Assembly (NCBI RefSeq): GCF_004801295.1
Contig: NZ_SSOC01000010.1
Coordinates: forward strand, 1-64,000
Reading direction: 5' to 3'
From: Pseudothauera nasutitermitis
GTDB lineage: Bacteria; Pseudomonadota; Gammaproteobacteria; Burkholderiales; Rhodocyclaceae
Length of the DNA stretch: 64,000 nucleotides
Positions 54,455 to 62,820 of this stretch are shown here, one piece after another. The notes under the pieces are model-generated. The model saw only the letters and a program-made list of their open reading frames with translations. It was not told where the DNA came from and searched no databases. The translations under genes were made by a program, and so were the position numbers. The first letter of the stretch is position 1. Every line of letters starts with the position of its first letter.

Positions 54455-56659
54455 ATGGACGCAGCCGCCGCACCGGCCCCGGAACCTTTCCAGACCCCGA
54501 GTTCCAGCGTGCTGTCGCTCGATTTCGAGCGGCTGCGCGCCAAGCTGGCCACCTACCTCAAGGCCGAAGACCTGGGCCGCATCGAGGCGGCCTATCATTT
54601 CTCCGCCAATGCCCACGAGGGCCAGTTCCGCCTGAGCGGCGAGCCCTACATCACCCATCCGGTGGCGGTGGCTTCCATCATCGCCGACTGGAATCTCGAC
54701 AGCCAGGCCCTGGTGGCCGCGCTGCTGCACGATGTCATGGAAGACACGCACATCTCCAAGGCGGAGATCGCGGAGCGCTTCGGCAAGACGGCGGCGGAGC
54801 TGGTCGATGGGCTGTCCAAGCTCGACAAGATCGAATTCCGTTCCCACGAGGAAGCGCAGGCGGAGAACTTCCGCAAGATGCTGCTGGCGATGGCCAGCGA
54901 CCTGCGGGTGATCCTGGTCAAGCTGGCCGACCGCCTGCACAACATGCGCACGCTGGACTGCATACGCCCGGCCAAACGCCGGCGCATCGCCAACGAGACG
55001 CTGGAGATCTACGCACCGATCGCCAACCGGCTGGGGCTCAACAACCTCTACCGGGAACTGCAGGAACTCTCCTTCGAGCACAAGTTTCCGCTGCGCTTCC
55101 GCGTGCTGTCGCGCGCCATCAAGGCCGCGCGCGGCAACCGCCGCGAGGTGGTCGGCAAGGTGCTCGCCTCCATCGAGGAACGCCTGCCGCAGTGGGGCAT
55201 TTCGGCCGAGGTGCAGGGGCGCGAGAAGCATCTGTTCTCCATCTACCGCAAGATGGTGGAAAAGCACCTGTCGTTCTCCCAGGTCCTGGACATCTACGGT
55301 TTCCGCGTCATCGTCCATGACATCCCTAGCTGTTACCTGGCGCTGGGCGCGCTGCACGCCATGTACAAGCCGGTGCCCGGCAAGTTCAAGGACTACCTGG
55401 CCATCCCCAAGGCCAACGGCTACCAGTCGCTGCACACCACGCTGATCGGCCCGTTCGGCACGCCGGTGGAGGTGCAGATCCGCACCCGCGAGATGCACCA
55501 CATCGCCGAAACCGGTGTGGCTTCGCACTGGCTGTACAAGGACGACGACAAGACGCTCACCGAGCTGCAGCAGAAGACGCATTCCTGGCTGCAGTCGCTG
55601 CTCGAACTGCAATCCACCTCGGGCGAGGCCACCGAGTTCCTCGAACACGTGAAGATCGACCTGTTTCCCGGCGAGGTCTACGTGTTCTCGCCCAAGGGCA
55701 CCATCTTCTCGCTGCCCAAGGGCTCCACGCCGGTGGATTTCGCCTACGCCGTGCATACCGACATCGGCAACCGCTGTGTGGCCTGCCGCATCAATGGCGA
55801 CCTGATGCCGCTGCGTACCGAGCTGCGCAACGGCGACCAGGTGGAAATTATCTCTGCCGCGCACGCCAGCCCCAACCCGGCCTGGCTGTCCTACGTGCGC
55901 ACTGGCAAGGCGCGCGCGCAGATCCGCCACTTCATCAAGAACGCCCAGCAGGAAGAGTCCGTAACCCTGGGCGAGCGCCTGCTCAACCAGTCGCTGCGTC
56001 CGCACGGCCTCACCCTGGGGCAGATCTCCACCTTCGCCTGGGACCGCTTCCTGCGCGACCGCGGGGTGCGCAACAAGAAGGAAGTGTTCTCCGACATCGG
56101 CCTGGGCAAGCGCCTGCCGGTCATCGTCGCGCGCCGCCTGGCGCAGGCGCAGGACATGGAGTCCGGCCGTCCGGACGTGATCAAGCCCAAGCCCGCCGGC
56201 GCCATCCTGATCCGCGGCAGCGAAGGCATCGCCGTGCAACTGGCGCGCTGCTGTCAGCCGATTCCGGGCGATCCGATCATCGGCACCATCCGTAAGGGCC
56301 AGGGGCTGGAGGTGCATCTGCACGACTGCCCCACCGTGGCCAAGCTGCGCAGCGATCGCGGGCGCTGGGTGGATGTGGAGTGGGAGGTCGGCGAGGAAGA
56401 GCGCCTGTTCGACGTCACCATCCGCGTACTCACCAAAAACTCGCGCGGCGTGCTGGCGCGCGTGGCCGGTGCCGTGTCGGAGACCGACTGCAACATCCAG
56501 AACCTCACCATGGACAACGAGCAGGGCGCCTACACCGCGCTCAACCTGACCCTGCAGGTGCGCGACCGCATGCACCTGGCACAGGTCATGCGCGCGGTGC
56601 GCCGGGTGCCCGAGGTGGTGCGCATCGGCCGCCTGCGCAGCGACGGACGGGCGAGCTGA
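54455..56659 (+). CDS. spoT: Bifunctional (p)ppGpp synthetase/hydrolase
   Basis: RelA/SpoT homolog of 734 aa. The N-terminal HD hydrolase domain has HPVAVASIIADW and ALLHDVMEDT (the HD pair), so hydrolysis should be active. The synthetase domain includes FRVIVHDI and KDYLAIPKANGYQSLHTT. A TGS domain (DLFPGEVYVFSPKGTI) and a C-terminal ACT domain (FDVTIRVLTKNSRGVL) follow. It lies 28 bp after rpoZ with a short G/C hairpin between them. SpoT in the gmk-rpoZ context is the usual stress and fatty-acid sensing copy. Confidence 0.96.
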   Translation: MDAAAAPAPEPFQTPSSSVLSLDFERLRAKLATYLKAEDLGRIEAAYHFSANAHEGQFRLSGEPYITHPVAVASIIADWNLDSQALVAALLHDVMEDTHISKAEIAERFGKTAAELVDGLSKLDKIEFRSHEEAQAENFRKMLLAMASDLRVILVKLADRLHNMRTLDCIRPAKRRRIANETLEIYAPIANRLGLNNLYRELQELSFEHKFPLRFRVLSRAIKAARGNRREVVGKVLASIEERLPQWGISAEVQGREKHLFSIYRKMVEKHLSFSQVLDIYGFRVIVHDIPSCYLALGALHAMYKPVPGKFKDYLAIPKANGYQSLHTTLIGPFGTPVEVQIRTREMHHIAETGVASHWLYKDDDKTLTELQQKTHSWLQSLLELQSTSGEATEFLEHVKIDLFPGEVYVFSPKGTIFSLPKGSTPVDFAYAVHTDIGNRCVACRINGDLMPLRTELRNGDQVEIISAAHASPNPAWLSYVRTGKARAQIRHFIKNAQQEESVTLGERLLNQSLRPHGLTLGQISTFAWDRFLRDRGVRNKKEVFSDIGLGKRLPVIVARRLAQAQDMESGRPDVIKPKPAGAILIRGSEGIAVQLARCCQPIPGDPIIGTIRKGQGLEVHLHDCPTVAKLRSDRGRWVDVEWEVGEEERLFDVTIRVLTKNSRGVLARVAGAVSETDCNIQNLTMDNEQGAYTALNLTLQVRDRMHLAQVMRAVRRVPEVVRIGRLRSDGRAS

Positions 56660-56703
56660 GTTAGAATCCGGCGCGCAGCGCATCCACACCCAGGGAGAAT
56701 CGC

Positions 56704-56892
56704 ATGGCGATGTACGAATCCGAGCACACCAAGTTCATGCGCGAATGGCTCGCGCGCAACCCCCAGGAACTGGAAGAGCAGAAGAAGGGCCGCGCCCTGT
56801 GGTGGGACAAGCCGCAGGACCTGGAGGAAAGCGCGCGCAAGGCCGAGGCCCGTGTGCCGGTCAAGCCCTACTACTACGACGCCAACCATTGA
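56704..56892 (+). CDS. DUF3460 small protein
   Basis: A 62-aa protein (MAMYESEHTKFMREWLARNP, then GRALWWDKPQDLEE) with the DUF3460 pattern, which is largely confined to Betaproteobacteria. Function unknown. GGGAGAATCGC precedes the ATG. Confidence 0.88.
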   Translation: MAMYESEHTKFMREWLARNPQELEEQKKGRALWWDKPQDLEESARKAEARVPVKPYYYDANH

Positions 56893-56959
56893 TTGCCCGG
56901 CGGCGCGTCCCGGCGCGCCGTGTTTCATCCGCCCCTCGCGGGCGCCCGTGAGAGCCCGC

Positions 56960-58366
56960 ATGTCGCTGCCCGAGCGCCTCGCCATCCTCGACGTCGAGAC
57001 CACCGGCGCCAATCCGGCGCGCGACCGCGTCACCGAGATCGCCATCCTGCGCGTCGAGCGCGGCGAAGTGGTGGCGCGCTGGGCTGCCCTGGTCAATCCG
57101 GGCATGCACATCCCGCGCATGATCCAGGATCTGATCGGCATCACCGACGACATGGTGGCCGATGCGCCGTCCTTCGCCGAACTGGCCGACCAGGTGCGCA
57201 CGCTGCTCGATGGCTGCGTGTTCGTCGCCCACAACGCGCGTTTCGACTATGGCTTCCTGCGCAATGAATTCGCCCGCCTCGGGCAGTCCTTCGAGGCACC
57301 GGTGCTGTGTACCGTGAAGCTGTCGCGCGCGCTCTACCCGGAACACCACCGCCACGGCCTGGACGCGCTGATCGTCCGCCACGGCCTGCAATGCGACGCC
57401 CGCCACCGCGCGCTGGGCGACAGTGAGGCCTTGTGGCGCTTCATTGGCCTGGTGGTCGATGCCTTCCCCGCCGAAACCCTGGGCAAGGCCGCTGCCAAGG
57501 CGATGAAGGCGCCGCCGCGGCCGTCCGGCCTGCCCGACGGCGCGCTGGAGGGCATGCCCACCTCGCCGGGGGTGTACCTGCTGTACGGCGAGGAGGATCG
57601 CCTGCTCTACGTCGGCCGCGCGGCCTCGCTGCGCGCGCGGGTCATGGACCATCTGGGCGGCGCCGAGCGTGGCGGCAAGGATGCTGCGCTGGCCCGCGAT
57701 GCACGCCGTATCGAATGGCGCGAGACCGCCGGAGAACTCAGCGCGACCCTGCTCGAACACGAACTCATCGGCCGTCTGCGCCCCTTGCACAACCGCCAGT
57801 CCGAAGGCGGGGAGGCCTTCGCGCTACGCCTGCTGGCCGGGCGGAAGCGGCCGCCGGTGGTGCAGCGCGTGCGTCTGGCGGGCACGGACCCGACCACCTG
57901 GGAAGATTTGTACGGGGTGTTCCGCCAGCGCCGCGAGGCCGACCGCCTGCTGCGCGAGTTCGCCCAGCTGTATGGGCTGTGCCTGCGCCGGCTTGGCCTG
58001 GAAAGCGGCGGCGGGGCATGCCAGGCGGTGCACGTCGGACGCTGCGCCGGGGTATGCACCGGGCGGGAGACACCCGAGGCGCACGATGAACGGCTGGCAC
58101 GCGCGCTGGAGGTGCTCAAGCCGCGCGTCTGGCCGTGGCCGGGCGCGGTGGTGGTCCGCGAGCATTGCGAGGAGTCCGGGCGCGCGGCCAGCCATCTGAT
58201 CGACCGCTGGTGTCTGCTGGGCAGCGCGCAGACGTCGGAGCAACTGGAAAGCCTGTTGGAAAGCCCGCCCGCGCCGTCCTTCGACGCCGATCTGCAGCGC
58301 ATCCTGCAACGCTGGCTGGCCGATCCGGTGCGCGCCGCGGCGGTGGTGCCGGTGGCGGCGCGCTAG
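56960..58366 (+). CDS. DEDD exonuclease fused to UvrC-type GIY-YIG domain
   Basis: A 468-aa protein. Residues 1-175 form a DnaQ/epsilon-type 3'-5' exonuclease (ILDVETTGANPARDRVTEIA, AHNARFDYGFLRNE, ALGDSEALWRF). Residues 200-290 form a GIY-YIG-type domain (TSPGVYLLYGEEDRLLYVGR). A Cys-bearing region (GGGACQAVHVGRCAGVCTGR) follows, as in UvrC-like and Cho-like proteins. The fusion is known in Betaproteobacteria, where it is often labelled DNA polymerase III epsilon subunit; a DNA-repair role is more likely than replication proofreading. The start at 56960 excludes a weak upstream extension. Confidence 0.88.
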   Translation: MSLPERLAILDVETTGANPARDRVTEIAILRVERGEVVARWAALVNPGMHIPRMIQDLIGITDDMVADAPSFAELADQVRTLLDGCVFVAHNARFDYGFLRNEFARLGQSFEAPVLCTVKLSRALYPEHHRHGLDALIVRHGLQCDARHRALGDSEALWRFIGLVVDAFPAETLGKAAAKAMKAPPRPSGLPDGALEGMPTSPGVYLLYGEEDRLLYVGRAASLRARVMDHLGGAERGGKDAALARDARRIEWRETAGELSATLLEHELIGRLRPLHNRQSEGGEAFALRLLAGRKRPPVVQRVRLAGTDPTTWEDLYGVFRQRREADRLLREFAQLYGLCLRRLGLESGGGACQAVHVGRCAGVCTGRETPEAHDERLARALEVLKPRVWPWPGAVVVREHCEESGRAASHLIDRWCLLGSAQTSEQLESLLESPPAPSFDADLQRILQRWLADPVRAAAVVPVAAR

Positions 58367-58396
58367 CCGCCTCTGGGGTGCGTCAGGCGGTTCGGT

Positions 58397-59089
58397 TCAG
58401 TTGGCCGCGCAGGCGCGCAGCATGCCCACGTCGGTGAGGGTGAGGCCGCGCCGGCCGCGTGGGCGGATCACGCCGTCGCGGGTCAGCCGGCTCAGGGCGC
58501 GCGACAGGGTTTCCGGCGTCAGATTGAGTTGCGCGGCAATGGTCTGCTTGTCGGTATCCAGATGGATGTCGCAGCGTTCCGCCTCGTGCGGCGCGAGTTG
58601 TGCCAGATAGTGCGCCACGCGCTGGGTGCTGGTGCGTTGCATGCAGACCTGCAGATTCTCCAGCAGGGCGTACATGCGCGCTGACAAGGTGGCCAGCAGG
58701 GCCGCGTCGAACTGGGCGCAGGAGGCCATCGCGGCGCGCAGCGGCGCCAGGCCGATGAGCACCACGGTGCTGTCACGCGTGGCCTGGCAGGTGGCCGGCT
58801 GGGCGCGGCCGAGCAATGCGGCTTCTTCACCGAAGGTTTCGCCGGCGCCGACCAGCTGGATGACCTTCTCGATGCCGCCGGCAGACAGCAGGAAACGCTT
58901 CACTTCGCCGTCCAGTACCAGATACAGGCCGTCCGGCTGGCCGCCGAAATGGCTGAGAATCTCCTGGCGGCGTACCCTGAGCACGCGCGCGCCGGCCGCC
59001 AGGCGTTCCAGTTCGGTGCGCGGCAGCGCATCGAACGGCGACAACCGGGCAAGGGTTTCGACGAGGGATGTACAGGGCTCCGTGCTCAT
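58397..59089 (-). CDS. CRP/FNR-family transcriptional regulator
   Basis: A 230-aa regulator with an N-terminal cyclic-nucleotide-binding-like barrel (GLYLVLDGEVKRFLL, GETFGEEAALLG) and a C-terminal HTH whose recognition helix is TPETLSRALSRL. The E-x-x-S-R pattern is that of FNR-type proteins reading TTGA half-sites. The N-terminal four-Cys cluster of true FNR is absent (only one Cys near the start), so a DNR/NnrR-like NO- or redox-sensing member is more probable. Divergent from narX. Confidence 0.85.
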   Translation of the reverse strand: MSTEPCTSLVETLARLSPFDALPRTELERLAAGARVLRVRRQEILSHFGGQPDGLYLVLDGEVKRFLLSAGGIEKVIQLVGAGETFGEEAALLGRAQPATCQATRDSTVVLIGLAPLRAAMASCAQFDAALLATLSARMYALLENLQVCMQRTSTQRVAHYLAQLAPHEAERCDIHLDTDKQTIAAQLNLTPETLSRALSRLTRDGVIRPRGRRGLTLTDVGMLRACAAN

Positions 59090-59191
59090 GATCCGCTTTC
59101 CTCCACGGCCTTGGCTGGCCGATGCAGAACCGAGTCTAGACATCGCGCGTGACGCGCCATAGCACCCCAAAGCCCGAGTGTTTTTCTCGGG

Positions 59192-59209
59192 ATACCTCCA
59201 AGGAGGTAT
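59192..59209. promoter_or_regulatory. NarL-type 7-2-7 palindrome
   Basis: ATACCTCC-AA-GGAGGTAT is a perfect inverted repeat that contains two TACCTCC heptamers in the 7-2-7 arrangement preferred by NarL. It lies between the divergent CRP/FNR-family gene and narX, suggesting autoregulation or nitrate control of both. A TTGATTATCA half-site (59230-59239) lies just downstream. Confidence 0.6.
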
Positions 59210-59336
59210 CGCACGGAATGGCTAACACATTGATTATCATGGAAGCCCATGCCCGCCCCGGTTGCCGGGGATTGCCTTGTGGATGCTTGGGGATACCCCC
59301 ATGTTTCCGTCCGCGGCGGGGTCAATACGGAGAACG

Positions 59337-61262
59337 ATGATGTACGCAGTGCGCGATGCGCTCGCCAAGCGCTCCATCCTGCTGCTGGTGGGCCTGGCGA
59401 TGCTGGCGCTCACGCTGATCGGCGTGGCCGGCATGAGTGCCTCGGTGATGGTGGCCGAAACGGTGCAGGGCAGTGGCAGCGCGATCAACGTGGCCGGCAG
59501 CCTGCGCCGGCTGACCCACCGCATCGCCAGCCTGGTGGTCGCCGACGCGTTGCGCGGCGAGGAGGCGCGTCCGCGCGTGGCCGCGGCGATCGCCCATTTC
59601 GAAGGCAATCTGGCGCATCCGGCGCTGATGCGGGTGATGCAGCGCGTGCCCGAAGGCGTGTTCGCCGCCACCTACCGGGGCGTGGAGGCGAGCTGGCGGC
59701 TGCGTCTGAAACCGGTGTTCACCGAAGCCTTCGATGGCGGTCCGGCGGCGCGCTCGGCCGATTATCACGAGCGCATGCTGGTGGAGGTGGATGCCTTCGT
59801 CGACCAGCTCAATACCCTGGTGGCGGTGCTGGAGCACGACACCGAGGCCAGCATCCGCCAGTTGCGCCACATCCTCGCGGCCGCCATCGCGCTCACCATG
59901 CTGGTCGGCGGCGCGGCGCTGTTCATGCTGCACCGCGCGCTGCATCGCCCGCTCGCCGATCTGCTGGCCACTGCCAGCCGCTTTGCCCGCGGGGACTTCA
60001 GCGCGCGCGTGGGGCATACCGGGCGCAATGAACTGGGGCGCGCCGGGGCGGCCTTCAACCAGATGGCCGACGAACTCTCCAAGCTGTACCGCGACCTCGA
60101 ACGCCGCGTGCAGGAGAAGACCGCCGAACTGCAGCGCACCAACCGTTCGCTGGAACTGCTCTACCACGCCATCTCGCGGCTCTACCACGCGCCGGCCGCG
60201 CCAGAGACCTATGACGCCACGCTGCAGGACATCGAGCAATTGCTCGAACTGGACGGCAGTTTCGCCTGCCTGCAGCCCAAGCACGACGGCCCGGCGGTGG
60301 TGCTGGCCAGCAGCATGGGGCCCTGTCCGGAACGCCAGGGGGGCGGCGAGGGCGGTGGCTGCGGCATGTGCCGGGGCACGGCGGCGCCGTGGACCTATCA
60401 GAGCGAGGGGAACTTCGATCTGCTGATGGTGCCGCTGCGCGACGCCGAGCGTCAGTACGGCATGCTGCGCCTGGCGCTGCCGGCCGGCCGGCGGCTGGAG
60501 GACTGGCAGCGCAATCTGCTCGAAGCGCTCTCGCGCCATATCGGCATGGCGCTTGGCATGGCCCGGCGCACCGAGCAGGAGCGCCTGCTGGCGCTGCAGG
60601 AAGAGCGCTCGATCATCGCGCGCGAACTGCACGACTCGCTCGCCCAGTCGCTGTCGTACATGAAGATCCAGGTCAGCCTGCTGCAGCGCGAACTCGCCGA
60701 CCCGGCGCGTGCCGTGCGGGCCGGAATCATCCTGGCCGATCTGCGTGAGGGCATCAATTCTGCCTACCGCCAGCTGCGCGAACTGCTCACCTCGTTCCGC
60801 CTGAAGATGGAAGGCGACTTCATGACCCAGCTGCGCCGCACCGTGCAAGAATACGCCGAGCGCGGCGATGTGCCGATCGGCCTGGATGCGCGCCTGTACG
60901 GTTGCCATCTCACCCCGAACCAGGAGATCCACGTCCTGCACATCGTGCGCGAAGCCCTGTCGAACATGCTGCGCCACGCCGAGGCCGGCCGTGCCAGCGT
61001 GCGCATCGTCTGCGTGGAAGGGCGCGAGCTGGAAGTGGATATCGAGGATGATGGCATCGGCGTGGGCGACAGGCTTGCCGACGGCCGCCATCATCACGGG
61101 CTGACCATCATGCGCGAACGCGCGCGCGGCCTGCACGGTGAGATCCACATCGGCCCGCGCGAAGGCGGCGGCACCCGCGTGTCGCTGCGTTTTCCGGCGG
61201 GTGCGAGCGATCCGCTGGCGTCCATGCAGGCCGATTCCGGAGAAAGCACGAGTACCGCATGA
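59337..61262 (+). CDS. narX: Nitrate/nitrite sensor histidine kinase NarX
   Basis: Membrane sensor kinase of 641 aa. The first membrane helix is at 13-35. A periplasmic sensor begins with a P-box-like segment (INVAGSLRRLTHRIASLVV) that in NarX binds nitrate. The second helix is near 180-200, followed by HAMP, a Cys-containing central module (GCGMCRGTAAPW), the HisKA_3 phosphoacceptor (IARELHDSLAQSLSYMKIQV, His near 430) and a HATPase domain (IEDDGIGVGD). Start chosen at 59337, the first of two adjacent ATGs behind GGAGAAC. It overlaps narL by 4 bp. Confidence 0.94.
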   Translation: MMYAVRDALAKRSILLLVGLAMLALTLIGVAGMSASVMVAETVQGSGSAINVAGSLRRLTHRIASLVVADALRGEEARPRVAAAIAHFEGNLAHPALMRVMQRVPEGVFAATYRGVEASWRLRLKPVFTEAFDGGPAARSADYHERMLVEVDAFVDQLNTLVAVLEHDTEASIRQLRHILAAAIALTMLVGGAALFMLHRALHRPLADLLATASRFARGDFSARVGHTGRNELGRAGAAFNQMADELSKLYRDLERRVQEKTAELQRTNRSLELLYHAISRLYHAPAAPETYDATLQDIEQLLELDGSFACLQPKHDGPAVVLASSMGPCPERQGGGEGGGCGMCRGTAAPWTYQSEGNFDLLMVPLRDAERQYGMLRLALPAGRRLEDWQRNLLEALSRHIGMALGMARRTEQERLLALQEERSIIARELHDSLAQSLSYMKIQVSLLQRELADPARAVRAGIILADLREGINSAYRQLRELLTSFRLKMEGDFMTQLRRTVQEYAERGDVPIGLDARLYGCHLTPNQEIHVLHIVREALSNMLRHAEAGRASVRIVCVEGRELEVDIEDDGIGVGDRLADGRHHHGLTIMRERARGLHGEIHIGPREGGGTRVSLRFPAGASDPLASMQADSGESTSTA

Positions 61263-61909
61263 ATGTGATCACCCAACGCGTCGTCATCGTCGATGACCAC
61301 CCCCTGTTCCGCAAGGGTCTCGCCCAGCTGCTGCAGACCATTCCGGAATTCACCCTGGTCGGCGAGGCGGCCAGCGGCACCGAGGGGCTGGTGCTGGCCT
61401 GCGAACTGCGTCCCGACCTGCTGCTGCTCGATCTGAACATGAAGGATCTCACCGGCATCGACGTGCTGCGCGGCGTGCGCGAGGCCCAGCTCGATACCCG
61501 GGTGGTGCTGATCACCGTCTCCGACCACGGCGAGGATCTGGTCGCCGCGCTGCGCGGCGGCGCCGATGGTTACCTGCTGAAGGACATGGAGCCCGAGGAA
61601 ATGCTCGAGTCGCTGCGCAACGTGGCGGCCGGGCGGGTGATGGTCACCGACAAGCTCACCCACCTGCTGGCCGCCGCGCTGCGTTCCGAGCGCCGTCCGG
61701 AGACCGTCGGCGAGGCCGGCCTGACCGAGCAGGAACTGCGCATCCTGGAGCGCATCGCCGGCGGCCTGTCGAACAAGCTGATCGGCCGCGAACTGGACAT
61801 CGCCGAGGGCACGGTGAAAGTCCATGTGAAGCACATCCTGCGCAAGCTCAGCCTGCGCTCGCGGGTCGAGGCCGCGGTGTGGGCGGTGGAGCACATGCGC
61901 GGCAATTGA
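61259..61909 (+). CDS. narL: Nitrate/nitrite response regulator NarL
   Basis: A 216-aa response regulator with the receiver domain (IVDDHPLFRKGL acidic pocket, phospho-acceptor Asp in LLLLDLNMKD, Lys in GYLLKDMEPEE) and a LuxR/NarL HTH (LTEQELRILERIAGGLSNKL, AEGTVKVHVKHILRKL). The ATG overlaps the narX stop (ATGA), so the two are translated together. It should bind TACYYMT heptamers near target genes, including possibly the palindrome upstream of narX. Confidence 0.95.
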   Translation: MNVITQRVVIVDDHPLFRKGLAQLLQTIPEFTLVGEAASGTEGLVLACELRPDLLLLDLNMKDLTGIDVLRGVREAQLDTRVVLITVSDHGEDLVAALRGGADGYLLKDMEPEEMLESLRNVAAGRVMVTDKLTHLLAAALRSERRPETVGEAGLTEQELRILERIAGGLSNKLIGRELDIAEGTVKVHVKHILRKLSLRSRVEAAVWAVEHMRGN

Positions 61910-61997
61910 GCCTGGAGCCTGTCCAAGATCTTCTCATGGGGTCCATGGGAAGCGTAGGGTCGGAGCCTTCTCCGAAGAGTTGAGAGCAATTCTCAGC

Positions 61998-62011
61998 TTG
62001 ACAGCTGTCAA
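61998..62011. promoter_or_regulatory. FNR/DNR-like palindrome upstream of napF
   Basis: TTGACAGCTGTCAA is a perfect dyad close to the FNR consensus TTGAT-N4-ATCAA, and lies 59 bp before the napF start. It would fit control by the CRP/FNR-family protein encoded at 58.4 kb or by FNR itself. Confidence 0.6.
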
Positions 62012-62069
62012 TGACCTTATCGCTGGTAGGGATTGAAATGGCCTCCGTAAGCAAGACGGAGAGCCAATC

Positions 62070-62564
62070 TTGGACGCCGTATCCCTGACCCGCCGAGGTT
62101 TCCTGCGCGGCCGCCCGAACCGGGTGGAGCCCGCGCAGCGCCCGCCCTGGGCGCTGGACGAGGTGGCGTTCCTGGCGCGCTGCATGCGTTGCGATGCCTG
62201 CCTGGACGCCTGTCCGGGTTCGATCCTGACGCGTGGCGACGGCGGTTTTCCGAAAGTGGATTTCGAGCGCGGCGAGTGCGTGTTCTGCGGCGACTGTGTC
62301 ACGCAGTGCAAGAGCGGCGCGCTGTTTCGCCAGGAAGACGCGGCGCCGTGGGCGCTGCTTGCCACGGTCGGTGGCGCCTGCCTGGCCATGCATGGAGTGG
62401 AGTGCCGGGTGTGCGGAGAGATCTGCGAGCGTTCGGCGATCCGTTTCCGTCCGCGAATCGGCGGGGTGGCCCTGCCCGAACTGGATGCCGTGTCGTGCAC
62501 CGGCTGCGGCGCCTGCGTGGCGCCCTGTCCGGCGCACGCCCTGACCATGGAGAAGATGGGATGA
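62070..62564 (+). CDS. napF: Ferredoxin-type protein NapF
   Basis: A 164-aa cytoplasmic iron-sulfur protein. Three four-Cys clusters are visible: CMRCDACLDACPG, CVFCGDCVTQCKS and CTGCGACVAPCPA, and additional Cys in CRVCGEICERS. NapF assists maturation of periplasmic nitrate reductase before export. First gene of napFDA, directly downstream of narXL. The start MDAVSLTRRGFLRGRP contains a twin-arginine-like RRGFLRG typical of NapF. Confidence 0.93.
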   Translation: MDAVSLTRRGFLRGRPNRVEPAQRPPWALDEVAFLARCMRCDACLDACPGSILTRGDGGFPKVDFERGECVFCGDCVTQCKSGALFRQEDAAPWALLATVGGACLAMHGVECRVCGEICERSAIRFRPRIGGVALPELDAVSCTGCGACVAPCPAHALTMEKMG

Positions 62565-62815
62565 ACATCGCAAGTCTGGTGGTCCGCGCCAAGCCCGAGA
62601 ACTTCGCGCGGCTGGAAACGCAGTACCGGGACATTCCCGGCGTCGAGGTGCACGCGCGCTGCGAGCGCGGCGGCCACATGGTGGTCACCGTGGAGGACGG
62701 CGAAGGCTACGCGACGTCGGATTCGATTCTGGCGGTGAGCACGGCCGAGCACGTCCTCAGCGTGACGCTCGCCTACGAGTACACCGACGAAGGTCTTGAA
62801 TTACAGGAGGCATGA
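62561..62815 (+). CDS. napD: NapA-specific chaperone NapD
   Basis: An 84-aa protein ([40 protein letters not shown]). NapD binds the Tat signal peptide of NapA and holds it until cofactor insertion is complete. Ferredoxin-like fold and length match the family. It overlaps napF by 4 bp and precedes napA by 5 bp. Confidence 0.94.
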   Translation: MNIASLVVRAKPENFARLETQYRDIPGVEVHARCERGGHMVVTVEDGEGYATSDSILAVSTAEHVLSVTLAYEYTDEGLELQEA

Positions 62816-62820
62816 CGAAC

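Noticed and set aside
54407-56689. 760-aa minus-strand frame opposite spoT
   Set aside because: Complete overlap with a confident spoT gene; amino-acid composition is biased and domain-free.
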